Part shown: one piece after another, positions 58,458-64,000 of the stretch
How positions within the stretch are numbered: the stretch's first letter is position 1
Layout: every line of letters starts with the position of its first letter
The notes under the pieces: generated by a model
The model's database searches: none
Told to the model about the DNA's origin: nothing
What the model saw: the letters and a program-made list of their open reading frames with translations, nothing else
NCBI RefSeq assembly: GCF_000244915.1
Contig: NZ_CM001442.1
Coordinates: forward strand, 62,001-126,000
DNA: 64,000 nucleotides
Source of the DNA: Bradyrhizobium sp. WSM471
GTDB taxonomy: Bacteria > Pseudomonadota > Alphaproteobacteria > Rhizobiales > Xanthobacteraceae
Direction of reading: 5' to 3'
Program-made: the position numbers and the translations under genes

Positions 58458-60137
58458 CTAGCTCAGCCTGAACCTGATCCCGGCATTCGCGAGGCCACCC
58501 GATATCCCGACCGGCGTGCCGTCCGCACGCCAGCAAGCGGCGCCACTCATGGTGCCGTCGTCATGGAAGGCGATACCGTTCATGCCGCCGGCGACTGTCG
58601 CGACAGGCTGAACCTTGTGGCCGAGGCTCTCGAGCTTCGCGCGCACGCTCTCCGGCACCTTCTGCTCGACCTCGAGTGCATTACCCTCGGTCCAGACCCG
58701 CGGCGCCTCGACTGCTTGCTGCAAGCTCATACCGTGGTCGATCAGATTGAGCAGCGCCTGCATCGCGCTCGGGAAGATTCGTTTTCCGCCGGGCAAGCCC
58801 AGCGCATAGCGCAGCTTTCCATCACGGAGTGCCATCATCGGCGACATCGAGGTCGTCACCCGCTTGCCCGGCGCCAGCGACAGGGCGCGGCCTGGCCGCG
58901 GATCGAACAGGTTCATGTAGTTGTTGGCGATGGCGCCGAGGCCCGGGATCATGATCTTGGCGCCGAACAGATTGTTGATGGTCTGCGTGGTCGCAACCAC
59001 GTTGCCGAACGCGTCAGCCGCCGTCATGTGCGTGGTGTGAGTGCCTTCAAGCTGCGACACGCCGGCGCCCCAGGCCTGCGCCCGCGCCGGATCGATCGCA
59101 GCACGGCGCTCCTCGGCATAGGCCTTCGAGGTCAGCCGCTCCACGGGGACGCAGACATAATCAGGATCGCCGCTGGCCGCGGCGCGATCGGCGAATGCGA
59201 TCTTCAGGACCTCGGCGAGATAGTGGATCGTTTCCGGCGTGCCGAAGCCAAGGCTGCCGATGTCGTAACCCTCCAGGATGTTCAGCATCTGCGCGATATG
59301 CACGCCGGAGGCCGCGGGCGGCGGCGGGCCAAAGATGGTCCAGCCGCGATAATCGGCGCGGATCGGCTGCCGTTCGACGGTCTTGTAGCTGGTGAGATCG
59401 TTGCGCCGGATAAAGCCGCCAGCCTTTTCCATGTAGTCGACCAGTATGCCGCCAAGCGGCCCCTCGTAAAGCGCGGTCTCGCCGTGATCGGCGATGTAGC
59501 GGAGCGTTTCGGCATATTCTGATTGCACCACGCGCTCACCGGCCTTCAACGGCTGTCCATCAGGCAAGTAAATCGCCGTGATCGGCTTGTCCTTGCGCAT
59601 CTCGGCGGCGCTCTCGGTGATGCATTCGTGCAGATAGGGTGTCGCCGCATAGCCGCGCGCGGCGTGCTTGATCGCGGGCTGCATGACGTCGGCGAGGCTC
59701 ATGGTGCCGAAGCGGCGCAGCGTCTCGCACCAGGCTTTCAGCGAACCCGGTGTGGCGACAGCCTTTGGGCCGTTGAGATTTTCCTGGCCGACGGTGTCGA
59801 ACACGTCATGCGCGGAACCCGGCATGGGAGTGTAGCTGGTGTCAAGCATCGCCGCGGGCACAGTGCTCTGCCCGTCGATGAAGCGGTGGCTGCCGTCGGC
59901 GAGCCGGATGTGCGCCATGCCGCCGCCGATGATGCCGACCATCATCGGCTCGACCACGGTCAGCGTGAACAGGGTCGCTATCGCGGCGTCGATGGCATTG
60001 CCGCCGGCGGCCAGCATCTCCGCGCCGGCGCTGGAGGCCAGTGGATGGTTGCTGACCACCATGCCGCGGCTCGATACCGCGGGCATCTTCTGGCATTCAA
60101 AATTCGTCGCCGTCCGGTCGCGCCAGTTTCCGCCCAT
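58458..60137 (-). CDS. gamma-glutamyltransferase family protein
   Basis: 559 residues from the ATG at 60137 with AAAAGGA upstream; the open frame to 60311 lacks support. The start region is SSRGMVVSNHPLASSAGAEMLAAGGNAIDAAIA, and the autocleavage Thr is in LEGTHTTHMTAADAFGNVVA. TSMSPMMALRDGKLRYALGLPGG and the PRVW end are standard. No signal peptide is visible, so it would act in the cytoplasm, unlike the periplasmic glutathione enzyme; acylase-type members of the family are an alternative. It diverges from the parA-like gene. Confidence 0.92.
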   Translation of the reverse strand: MGGNWRDRTATNFECQKMPAVSSRGMVVSNHPLASSAGAEMLAAGGNAIDAAIATLFTLTVVEPMMVGIIGGGMAHIRLADGSHRFIDGQSTVPAAMLDTSYTPMPGSAHDVFDTVGQENLNGPKAVATPGSLKAWCETLRRFGTMSLADVMQPAIKHAARGYAATPYLHECITESAAEMRKDKPITAIYLPDGQPLKAGERVVQSEYAETLRYIADHGETALYEGPLGGILVDYMEKAGGFIRRNDLTSYKTVERQPIRADYRGWTIFGPPPPAASGVHIAQMLNILEGYDIGSLGFGTPETIHYLAEVLKIAFADRAAASGDPDYVCVPVERLTSKAYAEERRAAIDPARAQAWGAGVSQLEGTHTTHMTAADAFGNVVATTQTINNLFGAKIMIPGLGAIANNYMNLFDPRPGRALSLAPGKRVTTSMSPMMALRDGKLRYALGLPGGKRIFPSAMQALLNLIDHGMSLQQAVEAPRVWTEGNALEVEQKVPESVRAKLESLGHKVQPVATVAGGMNGIAFHDDGTMSGAACWRADGTPVGISGGLANAGIRFRLS

Positions 60138-60374
60138 GCCGCTTGTCCTTTTATTCACGGCAGCGAGCACAGCACACGTACGAGTACGGGTCCAGTAATG
60201 GTACGGATTCGCTGGCATTTCCGATTCCGCCATCATCGTTATTGCTGATTCGGACCTCCGCGATCCCCTTTGGATCGGGCCGGCACGTCCTGAGCGAGAA
60301 GAGCTCAGCATCGAGATCGATGCACGTTCACGTGGCGTTTCCCTGACCCGAGCACTCCAAAGGATTGATCTTCA

Positions 60375-61115
60375 ATGCACACGATCGCACTGGCCACCCA
60401 AAAGGGTGGCAGCGGCAAGAGCACGCTCGCCATCGGCCTCGCGCTGGCAGCCAAGCAGGCCGGCTTCACCGTTCGCCTGATCGAAACCGACCCGCAGGGC
60501 ACACTGTCCAACTGGCAGCGCCGCCGCACCACCGACGATCTCGTTGTCGAGCCGATCTATCACGCCGCCGACATCGAGCCGCGCCTCAAAATGCTGGCCG
60601 AAAGCGGCCTCCAGCTCGCGATCGTCGATACCGCCGCCGGCCTCAGCGCCGCGACCACCGCCGCGATCCGCCATTGCGACCTCTGCCTGATCCCGGCCCG
60701 CCCGAGCGTCGCCGACATCGAGGCGACCGTTTCGACGCTGAGCGTCGCACGCGCCTGGAAGCGGCCTTACAGCTTCGTGCTGAACCAGACTCCGATCCGC
60801 GGCCAGCGCATCGACAATGCCACCAACACCCTCGCCGAGGAAGCAGCGCTCGATCTCGCCGAGGTGCTCGCGCGTCCCCTGATCGTGATGCGCAACGACC
60901 ATCAGGACTCGCTCGCAAGCGGCCTTGCGGTCAGCGAGTTCGCGCCGAACGGCAAGTCGACCGAGGAGATCCGCGGCCTCTGGCATTGGATCGAGACCCG
61001 GCTCGAGCTCGCCGCCACCAATGTCTTGATCGACCAGGTTATCGCGGCCGCGGACGGAATGTTGCACGTCACCGCCGATCTGGCGGTCGACGAGACCACG
61101 ACACTGGCGTCCTGA
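60375..61115 (+). CDS. orphan ParA-family ATPase
   Basis: 246 residues. The deviant Walker A is LATQKGGSGKSTLAIGLALA, including the signature Lys, and Walker A' is RLIETDPQGTLSNWQRRR. LQLAIVDTAAGLSAATTAAIRHCDLCLIPARPS is the switch II region. No parB or parS lies nearby. Orphan ParA/MinD-like ATPases position other cargos such as chemoreceptors, carboxysomes or storage granules; the cargo here is unknown. The gene ends at a very strong terminator. Confidence 0.9.
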   Translation: MHTIALATQKGGSGKSTLAIGLALAAKQAGFTVRLIETDPQGTLSNWQRRRTTDDLVVEPIYHAADIEPRLKMLAESGLQLAIVDTAAGLSAATTAAIRHCDLCLIPARPSVADIEATVSTLSVARAWKRPYSFVLNQTPIRGQRIDNATNTLAEEAALDLAEVLARPLIVMRNDHQDSLASGLAVSEFAPNGKSTEEIRGLWHWIETRLELAATNVLIDQVIAAADGMLHVTADLAVDETTTLAS

Positions 61116-61172
61116 GCGGGGCAATCGCCCAGACGCCAGCCGGCCCTTCGCCATCCGGAAGGGCCTTAGCGA

Positions 61173-61224
61173 CGAAGCAATCCGGCCACCAGCCCGGCCG
61201 GATTGCTTCGCTTCGCGTTTTTTT
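61173..61224 (+). terminator. intrinsic terminator after the parA-like gene
   Basis: CGAAGCAATCCGGCC and GGCCGGATTGCTTCG form a perfect 15-bp stem with an 8-base loop, followed shortly by TTTTTTT (61218-61224). A smaller hairpin GGCCCTTC...GAAGGGCC precedes it (61142-61165). The stem shares its core with the repeat at 15861-15942. Confidence 0.88.
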
Positions 61225-61254
61225 GGCAGCCCTATCTCCGCCGTCATTGCTTTC

Positions 61255-61340
61255 GTAGCCTGGATGGAGCGCAGCGCAATCCGGGACGCCTCCATGCGCT
61301 GCACGAGAACCCGGATTGCGCTGCGCTCCATCCGGGCTAC
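61255..61340. repeat. 86-base dispersed palindrome (GGATGGAGCGCAGCG type)
   Basis: GTAGCCTGGATGGAGCGCAG... and ...CTGCGCTCCATCCGGGCTAC are imperfect complements, each about 30 bases, with a short centre. A common intergenic repeat type in Bradyrhizobium. It lies between the parA-like terminator and the end of mutM. Confidence 0.8.
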
Positions 61341-61365
61341 GGCACTCCATCATCGCGATGCTGAC

Positions 61366-62247
61366 TCACTTCTGACATTTCGGACACCAGAACGTCGACC
61401 GGCCGTTCTGCGTGAACCGCTTCACGATGCCGCCGCAGCGCGGCGTGGTGCATTTCTCGCCCTCGCGGTCATAGACCTTGAACGAGTGCTGAAAATAGCC
61501 GAGCTCGCCCGAGGTCTGGCGATGATCGCGCAAGCTGGAGCCGCCGGCCTTGATGGCGTCGTTCAGCACGGTGTGGATCGCGCCGACCAATCGCTTTGCA
61601 TGGTCGGTCGTCTCGCCCTTCTTGGTCGAGAGCGTCGCGGCGATCCGGCGCGGCGACAGATGCGAGCGATGCAGGGCTTCGCAGACATAGATGTTGCCGA
61701 GCCCGGCGACCACGCGCTGATCCAGCAACGCGGCTTTCAGGCTCGTGGTCTTGCCGGCGCAGGACCGCGCCAGCATCGCAGCGTCAAATTCGTTGCCGAG
61801 CGGCTCGGGGCCGAGCCCGCGCAGCAGCGGCTCCTCGTCGAGCGCACTGCGCGCGATCACTTTCATGTAACCGAAGCGGCGCGGATCGTTGAAGACGATG
61901 TCGGCGCCGGAGGACATCCGAAACAGCACGTGGTCGTGCGCGGAGTCCTTGGCTCGCGGATAGTGAAACTCGCCGGGCGCCACCTCGTTGTCCGGCTTGA
62001 TGACGCGAAACGAGCCCGACATGCCCAGATGCATCAACAGCACGTCGCCGGAGGCGAGATCGGCCATGAGATATTTTGCACGGCGGCCGAGCCCCGTGAC
62101 GACCTGTCCCTTCAGTCGGGCCACGAAATCCGGCTGGAAGGGAAAGCGCAAATCGGGCCTGCGGGCCTCCGCGACCAGGATTTTTGCACCCTCCATGACA
62201 GGCTGAAGGCCGCGGCGGACGGTCTCGACTTCGGGTAATTCGGGCAT
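61366..62247 (-). CDS. mutM: formamidopyrimidine-DNA glycosylase
   Basis: 293 residues. It begins (M)[20 protein letters not shown], which gives the catalytic Pro and Glu. The H2TH domain contains [19 protein letters not shown]. The C-terminal zinc finger has [27 protein letters not shown] (four Cys). It removes 8-oxoguanine and FaPy lesions, then nicks the strand. It is divergent from ubiE, a conserved neighbour arrangement. Confidence 0.97.
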   Translation of the reverse strand: MPELPEVETVRRGLQPVMEGAKILVAEARRPDLRFPFQPDFVARLKGQVVTGLGRRAKYLMADLASGDVLLMHLGMSGSFRVIKPDNEVAPGEFHYPRAKDSAHDHVLFRMSSGADIVFNDPRRFGYMKVIARSALDEEPLLRGLGPEPLGNEFDAAMLARSCAGKTTSLKAALLDQRVVAGLGNIYVCEALHRSHLSPRRIAATLSTKKGETTDHAKRLVGAIHTVLNDAIKAGGSSLRDHRQTSGELGYFQHSFKVYDREGEKCTTPRCGGIVKRFTQNGRSTFWCPKCQK

Positions 62248-62328
62248 GGTCAGGCATTCACCTTATGAGGGCGGTGTGATAGCGCCATTGCGGCGGGCGC
62301 GCTATGGTCCGCCTCGTGGAGTAGAGTA

Positions 62329-63090
62329 ATGGATCGGCCGGGCGAAACCACGCATTTTGGCTTCAGGGACGTTCCCCTGGGCGACAAGCAGACGCTGGTG
62401 AACGATGTGTTTCACAGCGTGGCGTCGCGCTATGATTTGATGAACGATTTGATGTCCGGTGGCCTGCACCGGGTCTGGAAGGACATCATGATCAGCGCGC
62501 TCAACCCGCCGCGAGGCGACCGGCCGTTCGCGCTGCTCGACGTCGCCGGCGGCACCGGCGACATCTCGTTCCGCGCCGCCAAGGCCGCAGGCGCGGGCTT
62601 CCATGCCACCGTCTGCGACATCAACACCGAGATGCTGGCGGTGGGCCGCGAGCGCGCCGCCAAGCGCCACCTCGAGACCCAGGTCGATTTCGTCGAAGGC
62701 AATGCGGAAGCGCTCGGCTTCGCCGACCGCAGCTTCGACGCATATACGATCGCTTTCGGCATTCGCAACGTGCCACGGATCGATCTCGCGCTGGCCGAGG
62801 CCTATCGCGTGCTCAAGCCAGGAAGCCGCTTCCTCTGTCTGGAATTCTCCACCGTCGAGATGCCCGGCCTCGACCGCCTTTATGACCTGTTCTCGTTCAA
62901 GGTGATCCCGCCGCTCGGCCGCATGATCACGGGTGACGCCGAGTCCTACCAATATCTGGTCGAGTCGATCCGCAAGTTCCCGAGACCCAACGCCTTCGCC
63001 GACATGATCCGCGACGCCGGCTTCGCCCGCGTGAACTGGCAGATATTGTCCGGCGGCATCGTCGCACTGCATTCAGGCTGGCGTTTGTGA
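62329..63090 (+). CDS. ubiE: demethylmenaquinone/ubiquinone C-methyltransferase
   Basis: 253 residues. SAM motif I is [17 protein letters not shown]. The family blocks [61 protein letters not shown] and the C-terminal [10 protein letters not shown] are all present. It methylates the benzoquinol ring in ubiquinone synthesis. Its stop overlaps the GTG start of ubiB. Confidence 0.97.
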   Translation: MDRPGETTHFGFRDVPLGDKQTLVNDVFHSVASRYDLMNDLMSGGLHRVWKDIMISALNPPRGDRPFALLDVAGGTGDISFRAAKAAGAGFHATVCDINTEMLAVGRERAAKRHLETQVDFVEGNAEALGFADRSFDAYTIAFGIRNVPRIDLALAEAYRVLKPGSRFLCLEFSTVEMPGLDRLYDLFSFKVIPPLGRMITGDAESYQYLVESIRKFPRPNAFADMIRDAGFARVNWQILSGGIVALHSGWRL

Positions 63091-64000
63091 TTTCGGCGAT
63101 AACCCATAGTGCGCGCCTGATGCGCGCCGCGTTCGTATTCGCGCGCGAGGGCGTATTCGGCGCCGTCGATCCGAGCCTGGTGCCGCCGCACGGACAGCTC
63201 GCGCTAAAACTCGCGCGCCTGATCGAACGGCGCGGTCCGAAGCATGGCCCGCGGCTGTCGCGCGCGCTGACCCGGATGGGCCCGGCCTATCTCAAGCTTG
63301 GACAATTTCTGGCGACGCGCCCCGATGTGGTCGGCGTTGCCATGGCGCGCGACCTCGAAAGCCTGCAGGACCGCCTGCCGCCGTTCTCGCAAGCCGAAGC
63401 GGAAGCCGTGATCGCGACGTCGCTGGAACGGCCGCTGACTGATGTGTTCGCGAGCCTCAGTGCGCCGGTGGCAGCCGCCTCGATCGCACAGGTGCATCGC
63501 GGCGAAGTCCTGCGCGACGGCCTCCGCAAGGCGGTCGCCGTGAAAGTGCTGCGGCCCAACGTGGCCGCACGCTTCCGCCGCGACCTCTCCGACTTCTTCT
63601 TCGTCGCATACAAGGCCGAATCCTATTCGTCCGAGGCGCGGCGCCTGCGCCTCATCGAGGTCATCAACACCATGTCGCGCTCGGTTGCGATGGAGATGGA
63701 CCTGCGCCTCGAGGCTGCGGCGCTGTCGGAGATGGCGGAGAACACGCGCAACGATCCTGATTTCCGCGTGCCTGATGTCGACTGGGACCGCACCACGCAC
63801 AACGTGCTGACGATGGAGTGGATCGACGGCATCGCGCTGAACGATCACAAGCGCCTGGCAGAGTCGCAGGTCGACCTGCCCGATCTCGGCCGCAAGGTGA
63901 TTCAGAGCTTCCTGCGCCACGCGCTGCGCGATGGCTTCTTCCATGCCGACATGCACCCGGGCAATCTGTTCCTGGATGACGCGGGCCGTCTTGTCGCGGT
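63087..64000 (+). CDS. ubiB: ubiquinone biosynthesis protein UbiB, truncated by window end
   Basis: The frame opens with GTG at 63087, overlapping the ubiE stop (GTGA), and runs past the window end, so about 304 residues are seen; an ATG at 63120 is the alternative start. The ABC1/ADCK atypical kinase motifs are [14 protein letters not shown] (KxGQ), [12 protein letters not shown] (Ala-rich loop), KVLRP (Lys), [13 protein letters not shown] (ExD) and [14 protein letters not shown] (catalytic and metal residues). It supports ubiquinone assembly at the inner membrane. The missing part should hold the C-terminal membrane helices. Confidence 0.95.
   Translation, partial: MISAITHSARLMRAAFVFAREGVFGAVDPSLVPPHGQLALKLARLIERRGPKHGPRLSRALTRMGPAYLKLGQFLATRPDVVGVAMARDLESLQDRLPPFSQAEAEAVIATSLERPLTDVFASLSAPVAAASIAQVHRGEVLRDGLRKAVAVKVLRPNVAARFRRDLSDFFFVAYKAESYSSEARRLRLIEVINTMSRSVAMEMDLRLEAAALSEMAENTRNDPDFRVPDVDWDRTTHNVLTMEWIDGIALNDHKRLAESQVDLPDLGRKVIQSFLRHALRDGFFHADMHPGNLFLDDAGRLVA

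Overview
This window looks like chromosomal DNA of a Bradyrhizobium-type alphaproteobacterium (Rhizobiales, Nitrobacteraceae). The evidence is high GC, Irr with the heme-regulatory Cys29-Pro30 motif, a Fur paralogue, the alphaproteobacterial gene order lnt / HTH regulator / trmB / rimP-nusA-ylxR-infB-rbfA-truB-rpsO-pnp, a fabA-fabB-fabI cluster beside irr, and many intergenic palindromes of the kinds scattered through Bradyrhizobium genomes. I see no tRNA, rRNA, CRISPR array, transposase, integrase or phage gene. Species-level identity cannot be settled from the sequence alone.

Layout. 0-2.9 kb is an accessory stretch of visibly lower GC: a PIN-like (DUF4935) protein, two small genes each broken by an apparent single-base deletion, and a zinc-ribbon DUF4145 protein. 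2.9-16 kb is metabolic and accessory: a secreted serine hydrolase behind a membrane-anchored AraC regulator, pirin, purC, a SulP transporter fused to STAS and cyclic-nucleotide domains, an aldehyde dehydrogenase, a second serine hydrolase and an acyl-CoA synthetase. 16-29.5 kb is housekeeping: adenosine kinase, murJ, trpS, a universal stress protein, an Fe-S scaffold, then the closely packed runs tsaB-rimI-fur-HAD and miaB-phoH-ybeY-corC-lnt. 29.7-33.1 kb holds a PraR-like regulator, an M20 peptidase, trmB and a DUF2336 gene.

33.2-43.9 kb is the transcription/translation cluster from rimP to pnp. Its two leaders are the best regulatory material in the window: a promoter followed at once by an intrinsic terminator before rimP, and a chain of hairpins ending in a ~74-nt, nearly fully paired stem before pnp, which resembles the RNase III / PNPase autoregulation of enterobacterial pnp. 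44-47.2 kb is a divergent katG-oxyR pair whose oxyR mRNA may be leaderless. 47.2-52 kb holds a GNAT, a GST, the unsaturated fatty acid genes fabA-fabB-fabI and divergent irr. The irr promoter is embedded in three hexamers of the kind reported for Bradyrhizobium Fur, with an ICE-like box upstream. 52-64 kb is mixed: an SH3 protein, a 2-hydroxyacid dehydrogenase, a LysR/aldo-keto reductase divergent pair, a MoeB-like E1 enzyme, a trypsin-fold protein that seems to lack its catalytic His, a gamma-glutamyltransferase, an orphan ParA, mutM, ubiE and a truncated ubiB.

I did not find a clear new multi-gene system. The strongest leads are the two RNA leaders, the irr promoter, a palindrome upstream of fabA, the leaderless oxyR, and several proteins missing a residue their family normally needs.
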